In this document: piece by piece, positions 50,201 to 63,549 of the stretch | Layout of the letters: the number at the start of each line of letters is the position of its first letter | Numbering within the stretch: position 1 is the first letter of the stretch | Assembly: GCA_024760905.1 (NCBI GenBank) | Contig: CM045731.1 | Location: 51,780,001 to 51,844,000, forward strand | Reading direction: 5' to 3' | Source of the DNA: Plotosus lineatus | Lineage: Eukaryota; Chordata; Actinopteri; Siluriformes; Plotosidae | Length of the DNA stretch: 64,000 bases | The notes under the pieces: generated by a model | Told to the model about the DNA's origin: nothing | The model's database searches: none | What the model saw: only the letters and a program-made list of their open reading frames with translations | Position numbers and translations under genes: made by a program

Positions 50201-53200
50201 ATTCTCATTCTTCATGCACATCTTATAGTTAATATTCTGCTGGATGCTGCGGCGAAAGAAACCCTGTTAGGAGTGAAAATAAGGTGATATAGTAAGGCTC
50301 AGGCTTCCATTGGGAGGAACATCATTACTTTGTATCTTGAAATGTGTCTGGGGTTTTTTACCTTGCAGCCCTCACATGCATGGACTCCATAATGGAAACC
50401 TGATGCGATGTCACCACACACTTTACACAGTAGGACCATGCCTCCTGCTTCTGAGAGAACGAGGAAGATGGAAAGGGATGAGAAGGGGAAAACATTTTTA
50501 ATTTACTATTTATCAGTGATACTTATTTATTTGCTGAACAGTTTAATCCTACTAAGCTGGAGCCCATCTCAGCCATTACAAGTTCATTAGAAGGCAACAT
50601 CCACACAATCATTCACACACACATTCACACCCGGGGCAATCTGTACAGATAATTAGCCTAATGCGCATGTCTTTGGGTGGTAGGAAGATACCCAAGCACC
50701 CACGCTAGCACATGAACATTCAAACACCACACACAAATGCCCATGTCAAACCCAAGACCTTGTTGTGAGGCAGACATGCCAACCACTACACCACCATGCT
50801 GAATATTTATCAGAGGTAAAAATAAACATATTTATCTTTAAGGGTGGCGAAATGAAATCTGGCACTTACTAGTGAAGGTACCCGTAAAACCACAGGGCCT
50901 TTTTCCTGCAATGGGATGGGAGTAGGTGTTTTGGTTGGAAGATGCTGTCGGGTTGCTGTAGCTCTCTGGGAACTGAAAGACCAATTTGGGAGAAGACGGC
51001 GTCTCACTGCTGCCATGTTGTTTCAAAGCGCCAATCTCTGTAAAGGTAACCTCTTCTGGTGATGAAGGCTGTGAGTGGGTGGAGGGGGATTGGGTCTGGT
51101 ACCCACTGGATGGGCTTCCTGGGCTTGGGCTGGCACTGCCACTGGAGCCAGCATATAATATAACACCTCCTGAAAACAAGACCAAATAGAATCAGACACC
51201 AATCATACGTGTATCCTGTTGGTTTGCACAAGTTTTTTCTGCGATTTTAGCCATGCCCATTGCTATTTTGTCTCAGATCAGCTCTGTATAAACTGGATTT
51301 GCCAAAAATTGGTTTCAGGACACGTTTCTATTCATGTCAGAAACTGGCGAACACGCACTATAAACTGTGTGGCTTAGCATTGCCTTCACATTGCCACTAG
51401 CTTACGTGCTTTTACGCATGCGGATACCTAGTAAATTCACTCTGAACTTGTTTATAGTCCCCATTGCAACAAGATTGGTTCCGTCAATTCAATCTTGCCA
51501 AACGACCTTGTGAACAAGTCTCAGCATAACTAGTTTTACCAGCCGCAGTAGCTTTGGCAGCTATACACACCTATAGCACAAGAACTAGTTGACATAGCAC
51601 TGTGAAATGTTCAGGGTAGTGCCTTGGGATCAAAGGCTGAAACAGATTAATGGGGAAAAAACATTGTAGGTCAAGTTAAAGGTCAGCAAAATGGGCGCCA
51701 ATTGTTTGTAAATGTCTAGGTGCGATTTCCCTATGGTGGGCCTCTTAGTTGGACTGGGATTGATCTTGGTGTGGAGAGGGAGATCAATTCAGGTCAGTTC
51801 AAAATGTATTCTGAGGCTGTAGTGTGAATAGGGAATTGTATTTTTTCCCATTTTCATAATACAAGTCCTAGACCTCCTTCAGTATAAAGGAAAGTACAGG
51901 ACATCGTACTTACCCAGTTGTGCGCAAAACTGGGACACTAAATATGCTGATAAGATGAGATTTATTAATGTGATACACTGGGGATTGTTATTACTCTAAA
52001 ATGACACGATGCAAAACAGTACTGCAATGACGTATTGTATAATGATGTATTTATGGGCTAAAATGTACTGATATTTCTTTTTTAAATTAATTCTCTAATT
52101 TAAGAATATAGTGCAGAAAATTTGTATCAATATCAGTAGAATTGTGCATTTGGTCAATAATGTAAGAATTTCATGGATATAATGTGGATTTTTGTATTTT
52201 ATTATGTATGGAACAAAACATGATTTTGGCATATTTTAATATCAATATCGGGTGTTTCTGCTAGTTCATGTAGCTGTTAGTACAGGAAGAAAAATATGTC
52301 TCAATGAGTGCATTGGAATAATTTGTCATTTATTTTCAGCTATAATACATTTCCAGGATACACAGTAATAAATAAACTGCTCCAGCAAGTCAAACCTGAT
52401 TTTGTTGTGCAAGTTACTCCAAGTTGTGTGTTAATAAATCAGAATGTCAAGTGATGCAATGTTTTGTAAGATTTGCAGATCACTGGCCCAGTGTAAAACA
52501 AACTAGATATTGTAATTCAAATACTGTATCTTGTTATCTGTATACCTAATAATGACAGTAATGTGCATCAGAACATGGTAAAATAGTGCTGAGCTGTTGG
52601 TGTCACATGATGCATTATGGGGAGTCTATCATCATTCATTCAGTCTTAAACTAGAACACTCATCCCCTTATACCTGAGGTTGGTCTGGATGCTCTGAGCA
52701 CACAATAGAACTTCTGAAGCTTGGTTAGGACGCAGTATCATATTCCTCTACAATCATAGTACTGCTACAGCCAATATCATATAAATTATGAATAAGCAAT
52801 ATGTTGCACATCCCAAATAAAAGCATGCTCAGACAGAATAAATGCAAGTTTTAAAACAGTATCTCTGGAACAAACATTCACCCTGCAAGAACCTGTAATA
52901 GAGGTTTTCACCGTGTTCCTATATTGAAACAACATTAAATGATCACAGCAATATTGTGAGATATAATAATGTACGAGCATGGCTCTCAAAATAGGGTAAA
53001 TAAAGCATAAACAGGGGTGTACAGTACAGTGGGATTGGAAATTAAAAGAAATATCACACACTGAGGTCAAGTGGGAACACCTTGGATCATTGGCATTCTT
53101 TCTAGTTTATCCCAAATGTGTTCAGTTGGGTTGATGTCAGTGCTCTGTGCAAGCGAATCATGTTCTCCCACTCTAACCTTGGCAAGGCAATGTCTTCATG

Positions 53201-56200
53201 GAGCTCACTGTGGGCGCAGGGGGGACAGTCATACAAAAACAGGTTTGATCCTCTTAGTTCTAGTGAAAGGAAATTGGAATCCAACAGCAGATGAAGACAT
53301 TCTGGACACTTTTGTGCTTTTAGGTTTTGTGCCACCATCTTTTTGAAGAAGCTACATATCGGGCTCATGGTGAAATATCCTTAAACTTTTGTCCATATTG
53401 TGAACGTTTTTGAGTAGATAAGAAGTAGAGTGTACTATATCAATATCTGGTTAAAAGTTAGTTTAGGTATTGTGTTATTATTTACTTTTAAGTGCCAGAT
53501 CGTCACTTTTTGAAGCTGCAGTTATGTCCAAACTGACCCACAACCTTTCATCATTAGATTCCACGTGGAATTATCTTTGAACCTTTCTGTGGCACTATGC
53601 AAGAACCAGACATGCCACAAAATGTTCATTTTGAGGGAAAAAACAAAAACAAACAAACAAAAAAAGAAACTTGAAATGGCATCTTTCTATTAGATGAACA
53701 TTGTGCAAAATTTATGTAAAATATAATTTGTCCTGGCGGCACGGCGGTGTAATAGTTAGCACAACCACCTCACAGCAAGCAGGTTCTGGGTTCGATTCCC
53801 AGCTTAGATGTTTCTGTGTGGAGTTTGCATGTTCTCGTGCTGGTGTGGGTTTCCTCCAGGTACTCCAGTTTCCTCCCATAATCCAAAAACATGCACAGTA
53901 GGTTAAATGGCTGTTCCACATCGTCCTTAGGTGTGAGTGTGAGTGCGAATGGCTGTGTAAGTGGTCAACCTCCCTAAGGCCCAAATTAGGATAAAGCAAT
54001 TCAGAAAATGAATGAATGAATAGAATTATCCCACTCCGGGATTTTCATAGCAAATCGATAATGACCTCAGAAACACGGAAATAATTTGTGTGCATGAACC
54101 AGATAACCAGCATTAAAAATTTCAAACAAGTACAGTAGTTGAAAATGGTTTTATTTAATACAAAAACTCTGGTTAGAATTTCAGGCAGTGCGGCTAACTG
54201 GGTTATCAAAGGCGGACCATGTCTCTCACTGTCTATGGTGAGAGGTTCATGTAAAAGAACCATTGCTGACTTTCGTAAAGAGTAGCTGCAAAGCCGTCAG
54301 CGTGTTTCTGTCCCTCGCTAAAAGGGTTGTGACAGGAAGGGCATCCGACGTAAAAACCTCTGCCAAATCAAATGTGCGAATCAGATGATTCGCTGTGGCG
54401 ACTCCCGAGAAAAGGGAAAAAGCCGAAAGAAAGAAAGAAAAGAAATCAGTTTAATACCACAGTGAGCATTTAGCCTTCATTTTCCTCACGATCAGATGAC
54501 CATCAGTCAAGTTCTGATTCACAAACCTCTGCTTCAGCACCACTTGGCACATTGCCAGACTGACCAATCCCCTGCGGATCAGTGTGTTATCTGGTTCTTG
54601 CACCGTGCCATAGATTTTACTTGGAGTAACAAGTTATGACTATTTATTTTCATAAAGACAAGAATTTGATAGTTTTATGTAAGTTTTGCTGTTTGATTGT
54701 GTCATTCGTCATCATTTATTTTTCAAAAAACATAAAAAGCTATATTTGTGTATTTCTAATGCTGCTGCTGCACAACAACAGCAGTTACTCTACAGTCTGA
54801 CTGCAATATTTCTCACTTTAGCAGCCCATTGAAATGATCCAAATCCTTTACATTTTCAGGGTTTTTTTATGTCCACAGGCCTTTTTACATGCTGGGACAT
54901 GTTTTTCAACTTTTAGACAACACATTACTTAATTATTTAAGTTTCTTTCTATACTTTAAATGCTTACTTAAGTACATCCCAAATTCCCCAATCTTGCTTG
55001 GTTTTAACAGACTTTTTACTTACACATCCAGTGACCTAATTTTGTTCATTTCTTTCTTTATTTGTTGATTTATTTATTTTATTTTGCCCAGCATTAGATC
55101 CTGTGGCGCATCCTCCGCCCTCCTCTCCACTTCCCTCCCCATCCTGTACCGCATCCTCCTCCCGCATCTCCGGTCATGCGACTCGGATGAGCTGACTTCA
55201 TCCTGATATCACGTGGCCGCGTGCTCACACGCCTCTTGCCTCCACACCAATCGCGGATCCCCTCGCTCCTGTGGCACGAAGCCAGCAGCGAACCGCACCT
55301 GACCGACTCCTCACATGGAGCTGCGAAGTCTCGTGCGCGACGTCACAAATCGGTTCCGTGGGTTTCATGTCGGTCGTGCGCGCTCAAGGACGTCGCGCTT
55401 ATCTGTTGCAGGGCGTGAAACGAATCACAGGGAAGGAGGGTCACGTTTGGTGTGAATGTGCTCTGCGGCTTTGCTTAGACCTTTGATCCGCAGCGCGGTT
55501 TGGCCACGACGGAGTCAGACTCTTATAATAAGTCATGACTATTAGTATTACTCTGTGCTGTGACCCAAATAACACTGCAGAAGGCTGTTGTTATATGAGC
55601 CTACTACATAATGCATGCTATCAGAGGGACCCAGACCAGATTTTGGTCAGATTTCTGCCTGAATATACTGAACGGGTAAACTAGGCTTGGCAGTGTGTCC
55701 TCGATGCTGCATGGTTAGTGCTCAGAATGTCCGCCTCACAGCAAGAGGGTCCTGGCAAAAGCGTTTCTGTGTTTCGTATGCATGCTCTCTGTGTGCTTGT
55801 GCGGGTTTCCTCTGGGTACTCCTGTTTCCTTCAAGTCCAAATACATTCCCATGAGGCTATGTGGCTGTTCAGAATTTGCCTTGGGTGCAAATGCACATGA
55901 GGGTTGGGTCACGGGGGCAGCAACTTAAGCAATGAGGTCCAGACGTCCCTCACCCCAGCCACTTCCTCCAGCTCTTTCGGGGGGGACACCGAGGCATTCC
56001 CAGACCAGCTGAGAGACATAATCCCTCCACCAGGAGGGAGGCATTCTAACCTGATGAGTCACCTCACGTGGCTTCTCTCAATGTGGAGCAGCAGTGGTTC
56101 TACTCCGAGCTCCTCCCAGATGGCGGGGCTTCTTTCCTTATCTATAAGGGAAAGCTCCGCCACCCTGCAAAGGAAGCTCATTTCAGCCGCTTGTATCCGC

Positions 56201-58053
56201 ATCCTTGCTCTTTTTGTCACTACCCAAAGCTCGCGGCCATACATGAGGGTTGGAATGTAGATCGACTGGTAAATTGAGAGCTTCGCCTTCGGCCTCAGAT
56301 CCCTCTTCACCACGACGGCCTAGTATAACCTCCGCTTTACAGCAGAGGCTGCAGCGATCCGCCTGTCGATCTCCATCTCCATCCTTTCCTCACTCGTGAA
56401 CAAGACCCAGAGATACTTGAACTCCTCCATTTGGGGCAGGACCTCATTCCAGACCTGGAGGGTGCATTCCACCCTTTTCTGGCTGAGAAGTCAATTTTCA
56501 GTTCTTGAGGCCGCCTTCGATCTCACAGCTATAAACTCGCCCTCGTGAATTCATACCAGATATGATGTGATGGGTCACATATTTATTATGAATACTATAT
56601 GCAATTCCTGCTACTACATCTCCCTAAAGCCTTCACTGTTTAAAACTCTGAGTATTTCAATACAAGTGGATGGCGTTTGCACAATACTAATCAAATAGCT
56701 GTAAACCTAATTAATTGTTATTGACAACGGCCATGTAGCTCTCATGTGGAATTATTCATTCACTCTTTTTTTAAGCCCTTTAGTGCTAAGTAGGGTCATG
56801 GGGAGACCAGCGCCCATCTCACCCAACTCTGGGCGAGGGCGGGGTATACGTTGTACAGCTCACCAGGCCATCACAGGGCCAACACTCACACAAATATTCA
56901 CACTTACACCTAGGGGTAATTTGCAACAGCCAATTAGCCTACTGTGCATGTTTTTGGAATGTGGGAGGAAACCTGAATACCCTGGAGGAAACCCACACAA
57001 GTACATGGAGAATACAGAGACTCCACACAAAAATGCCCAAGCTGGGAATTGAACCCAGGCCTTTTTTGCTGTGAGGCGAACATGCTGACCGCTACACCAC
57101 TGTGCCGCGTAGCGCGGGATTAAACTAGTGTAATTCACTGAGGGTCATAAATCAACTTCTAACAGAAAACATTTAATTTTATCAAATAATTTGTCATTAT
57201 TTTTATTATTTTACTATTCTGCTTTTCGATGCAGTCAATAGTGCTGTTGTTGTTGTTGTTGTTGTTGTTGTTCCCCCATGGGGACTTCCAGGACCAATTT
57301 GCCTCTGGGTAAAATATTTAATATGCACATCTGCATGCCTACATTTATTATTTATAAGCTTTTTTTTTAATTATTATTATAAAGGACACTCATTGGTATA
57401 CACCACTGCAAGGGCACAATACCCCACTGTAAACTGAACAAATAAAATGAAAAATCTCTTGGTACAGTCTACTCAAATCTATAGCTTTAACAGTCCTTTT
57501 ACAGTCATCTGTTTCTTGAGATCTGTCATTGCTGCCTCCCAAGTAAACAACAGGAAAAGGTTTAAGGCTACAAGCTGCACATCATGAATAACCTCTGCAC
57601 TGTGACTGAGGACAAGATAAACAGATGCTTCCCCTGGCTCTATTCAACGCTGCTGCTACCTCGTGCCGCTCATCATTTGGTGAGCGCGGGTGTTTTTATA
57701 ATCCCACAGCGAGCATGTGTGTGGGATTTAGTGTTGACACACTGCCATGTCTGACCTTCCACACTTTTTGAGTGTGACTTTCAGCTTTAACTGACATTGG
57801 GTCAACAGCTCTACCCAGTCAACGTACATTCACTTTCAGACAACATGTGAACATAGAGGATTTCATGGTGGCTTAGTGGTTAGCATGTTCGCTTCATAGC
57901 AAGAAGGATCTTTGTTTGAGTCACATGGTCAGATAGGGTATTTCTGTGTAGAGTTTGGATGTTCTCTTTATACTTGCATGGGTTTTCTCGGGGTAATCCA
58001 GTTTTCTCCTGGAGTCCAAAGACATGCACATTACGCTAATCGAGGGGGAATGG

Positions 58054-58114
<61 letters not shown>

Positions 58115-61100
58115 GGCCCTGAGATGGGCTGGCTGATGGAGCTGAGATAGGATCCAGCCTACCATCCCAGTAGGAGTAAGTGGTTTGGCAAATGAATGAA
58201 TGGAGTTTAATCATCATTAATAGATACAATGACTACTCTAAAAGGCATTTTTTGCACTGATGCTAAATTAGGGTCATCTGAAATACTCCCAGTAATAAAG
58301 AAGTCAGCAGGACCCTAACAGCTCATCATGAGCTTAGACTCTCCCTGCAAACATTAATCTGCCTGGGAGTGAGGTCAGACGCAGGAAAGCTAGCTACAGG
58401 CACAGCCATTTCCCTCCATCTCACTCTGCTCTTCCCCTCCCATCTCAGAAAAACTGTTCGTATCCCTCGGCTTGCACACTCGAGCTCCAGCATGATCTCC
58501 ACATCATCTTCATGTCTCAATGTCTAAAACTTTAGAGGGATGTGAGTCATGCTGTGACTGTATTGTACAGCTTTATAGAGCTTCAAATATCACATGTGAA
58601 GTCTGAACAGAACACAGAACACTTCAGTGGGAGTCAAGATACACAGCATGCTGTTCCATCAATATTTAGGGTTTGTTATTAAAGGGATCACGTCTCAAAG
58701 TAGGTCGCAGTGGACTGTGTGAATTAAGTTCTTTATAAGTGAAGCACTATCTTAATATTTTTTCTCTCTTTTATTAGTGAATGTAAATTAAGGTTTCAGA
58801 CATTTGTAACAAATTTATGAAAACAATAAAATAAATAAATTGATTCTGGGAGGGTGGTATGGTGGCATGGTGGTTGGTACATCTGCCTCATAGCAAGAAG
58901 GTCCTGGGTTTGAGTCCTGTGCTCAGCAAGGTTTCTGTGTGACATGTACATGTTCTCGAATTTCATGAATTTGTATAAGGATAATAATAAACATTAATTT
59001 TCCGAACTGTTTAATCCTAATTAGGGTTGTTGGGAGGCTTGTGCCCGTCTCAGTCAACTCTGGGATAGCTCACCAGACCATCACAGCACAGAAACATGCT
59101 GATGGTTACGCAGCTTACTCTTGGCAAAAGTCAGCAATGGTTATTTTACATGCCTCGCACCACAGACAGTAAGAGACATGGCCGGCCTATGATAACCCAG
59201 TCAGCTGCCCTGGAGGGACAGTGACAACTGCTGAGAATGGGGTTTGAACTCCCAACCTTGGGATCAGTGATCCAGCACCTTAGCACCAGGCCACCACTGC
59301 CCTAATAATAAACAGAATAATAATATTTTGGCTGCTCCTGATTATCCCTAAGTTTGAGTGTAAATGGTTGTGTGAGTGTTGGCCCTGCGATTGGCTGGTG
59401 AGCTGTCCAGGGTGTATCCTGCCCTCACCCAGAGTTGGCTGAGATGGGCGCCAGCTTCCCCTTCACCCTAATTAGGCTTAAGTGGTTCATAAAATGAATG
59501 AATTTAAAAAAAATGTGCAGCTTTGAAAGACTTTTTGACAGAAATATGTTTATTTTTAATTTAGGTAATGAGTCTCCAGTGCCAGCACTTTTTATTAATA
59601 GATTTCAGAGGAACAGGTGTTTTTATGCGTTTCTCTGTGAATTGACTGGGTATTTGTGGTATTCACCGTCATAAAAGTCAGAATATTGAAGGCAAAACCA
59701 ACAAAATAAAAGTCCCATTTCAATAAAAACCCAGCTGTTAAATTCTTATCAAAGAATTTAAAAGAGTTTCCTGTTCTGTTTATGGATTTATCAAAACATA
59801 TTTGTTTTTCCTAAATGTTCTGACAACTATAAGCAGCCTATTAAAAAAGAGAGATTTCATGGAAAACGTGATGCTACATTTCCTCGGTGAAATCTCTGAC
59901 CCACTGACCAACCTCCCTCCTTTGTGCAGCGGCCACCGAACTACACAACCGAAACTAACGCAGCAACAACAGAAAGGGAGGGTGACGGAGGTGGGAGGGG
60001 AGGAGAGGAGGGAAGGGGGCGGGAATCACGCGCTGCACGCGGCTGAGAGAATGCATCCACGTGAAGACGAAAAGGGGCGCGCGAGGGAACGAGGAAAGGA
60101 TATCGCGCACGTGGGCGGAGCCTTTGCCTGTTTTTGTTATTTATGAAAAAGAAAAAAAAAAAAAAAAAAAACCCAAACGTGAAATTAGGGGGAAGGTTGG
60201 GGGCGGGTTCTAGAGCCGGGAGTTCTCTTCTGATTCTGCATTAGGCGGCACTACCCAGCGAAATTCTACACTCAGATCTATGCACTGCCTCGGATGACCT
60301 TCCTATTATTTACAACATATCAGATTTCTGAGCATAGCTGACATTTTGGGAGTTGGTTCAAGAGATGAATAGTGCAGCAATATCCAGTACTGCAGAGCTT
60401 TCTATTTTAATGGAAAAAATATCAAGACAGACAGCATTTATCCCTAAATCTATTTATCTATCACCCCCCTCTTCCCTCCCTCCCTCTGGGGTTGTCCCCC
60501 CTTGTGTGCAACTCCAAGAGAATCCTTCTCCCTCTAATATAAAAGTACCAACGTATAGTTTTCTTTGAGCCATGTTCCCTGATTTCTCCTACCATAGAGT
60601 ACAGAGTACATACTTGTGCATCATAGCCTGGTTCAGGGTGCACTCTGCCCTCGCCCAGAGTTGGTTGAGCCAGGATTAGGTGGTTCAGAAGATGAATCAA
60701 TTGGAATACTTTATTTATCCTGTGAAGGAAATTGTGTGTCCTGAGATAGCCTGGCAAGCTGTCGAAGGTGTACTCTGCCCTCGCGCGAGTCGGCTGAGAT
60801 GGGCACCAACCTCCCCGTGGCCATAATTAGGATTAAGCAGTTCAGAAAATGAATGAATGAATGAATGAATGAATGAAAGAAATACATGGTACAATAAAAT
60901 TCACACTACGTTGTAGTATATTTATTTTATCTGGAGTTCTGGTTTGAAACTCTTTTCTGAGCCCTTTCAGACCTTTCTGCATAATTTTATTCCGTCACAC
61001 AAGAAACTATGCACAATCTAATTCTTTTTTCAGCTTTAATGCTTTCACTAATGCACCACATATTACTGTATTTTAAAAGGACTCATTCACTTCCCAGGCA

Positions 61101-62551
61101 TATTACACCAGCATAAAATACAGTGAGTGTGTCATGGATAGCAATCAGAATTTCTGAATGAAACCTTTTGCTTTCTTCTGTACACGTGTTTCAATGACCC
61201 TACAATGGGTGCCGTGATATTTTCTACAAACATCATCATCTTTCCATCTATTTTTATTTCTTTTGAAATTGTGGGGCGGCATGGTAACACAGTGGTTAGC
61301 ACGTTCGCCTAGTAGGAAGAGGGTCCCAGGATCGATTCCTGGGCTCGGGGTGTTTCCGGGTGGAGTTTGCATGTTCTATCAGTACTTGTATGCTGGTTTC
61401 CTCCTTCGGTCAGAAAACATGCACAATTTGCTGATTGTTGGTTCTGAATTGCCCCTTGGTGTGCATGAGAATGATCAGGTTGTGTGCTGGCCGGGTGAGC
61501 TGCTCAGGGTGTACCCCTCCTTCACCCAGAAATGGCCAAGATGGGTGAAAGCCTCCCCGCATCCCATATGAGAATTATGAGTCTTAGAAAATGAATGGAT
61601 AAATAAATGGACTTTTACATGTTCTGTGATTCTGTGTTGTGCTGCTAAGTTATCTCGTTGCTCTGGTCACATGGTGTTGTTATTTTTATTATTATTGTAA
61701 ATGGACACAGAAACAAAACAACACAAGACATGTGTAAGAGATACCAAGCATGTGAGCTGGGGCGGTGTTGTTGAGAAACCTTTGTACTCACACAAAATTA
61801 ATACAAAGATAATGGAAGATGATACCTATCGGCTATTCATCAGTAAACAGGCACCTTTAAGGTTAATACTATCGTCCTATTTCCAGGTGAGTGGACACCC
61901 GTGATAACGATACCACCCCCATTACAATGAAAAGTCCCTTTAAATCTTTTTAAGCGACATCTGATTGCGTTTCATTCATAGGCAAGTCTAGATATCAAGT
62001 GTTCCCCAAAGTGTACAATAATTTCACGAACACTGCAAATGAAACCAGATATCAATTGGTTGATATAACCATAATCGTGAGCGTTCCATATTACTCCTCT
62101 GCCTGGCTGTGCAGTGCAACAATTGGGATTTTGGACTTGGGAGTGGCTTGCGTCAATATTAGTCTTTCTGCTTGAATCCATTTACACAACAGCAGTCCCA
62201 TTCATAACAATCATGTGTAGATTTTGGTTTCTATAAATGATATCAGTTATTGTGATTCATTGGTCATATCGTAAGGTGTGGCATGTTTTCATGGCCAATA
62301 TCTGTATCACATGGCAAGAGCAGGATTTCCTCAAATCAGAGGGTTAAAGAGGACACATGATGTTTTTATCACGGGCCCTAGAACGTGACCATAAGCTTTT
62401 GAACTGATAACGCTTCCCTCAGTTAGTAGACCAGTGCACTAGGTAAGCAGATCCTGCAGGGCTTGGTGGCCTTTGAATAACCTTCCGGAGGAAAGCCCTG
62501 TCCAAATAAGCTTAACTGAGTGAAGCTCCTATGGCGGACATTCAAGTAATA

Positions 62552-62616
<65 letters not shown>

Positions 62617-63217
62617 TGGGGTGGTCTAATTAGTGCAGACAAAATAAATAATTAGTTTTGATTCCTTTGTTTAAAATGTTCTATTTAGTTAATTATGGAA
62701 ATCACACACCTATGCTTTATTATCCTTATGAGGATCTTCCACTGGCATCATAATGTCATTATTACTATGTGAAGACCCAGATATATTCCAAATTTAAAAA
62801 CTGCCCCCCCCACACACACACACACACACACCACGTTTGTCTAATGGCACTCACTATATCAGATAAGACTCTGTAGCAAAAATGGCCCTGATAAACAAAC
62901 AGGTTTTTTTTTTTTTTTTTTTTTTCAGTTTACATCACGCCCCTATGATAGGTGCAAGCCAGCTCACCCTCCTGCCGAATCAAAAACACTTGCGCTTCTG
63001 GAGCGGAAGCGCGTGGCCTGCTCCACGTGAGTTTGTTTTCATGCTCTGAACAGGAAGTAGCATGCGCGCGTGCGCGTGTGTGATCTTCCAACGTTTCAAA
63101 CCTGTTGAATTCTTTCAATCATTCACTCTCGCGTGTAGAGAGATAGGAATGCACCCTGAACTTGGTTGTTGCACCTTTCTGGGCAACGAAGCAGAACTGC
63201 ACACTATCATTAACTTT

Positions 63218-63252
<35 letters not shown>

Positions 63253-63488
63253 CACACACACAATAAACATAATTTCCTACAGGAGCATAAATTCACCTTA
63301 TAATATTGCAGGTAAGTGAACAAGTAGACACCAAACAACTTGATGTTGTTGTTCATGAACATGCATATGGATGGACAGAAGACTTGACAAGTCAATAATT
63401 AATATAGCCTACAAAAGGCACTTTGTATGAATAATGTAATGCAAAACCGTTGACAATATTTTTGCATTCAATTTAAATTGAAACAATG

Positions 63489-63549
<61 letters not shown>

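Noticed and set aside
59802..60146. 114-codon plus-strand frame over the GC-rich island
   Set aside because: No homology, low-complexity Gly/Arg/Glu composition, intronic; better explained as a CpG island.
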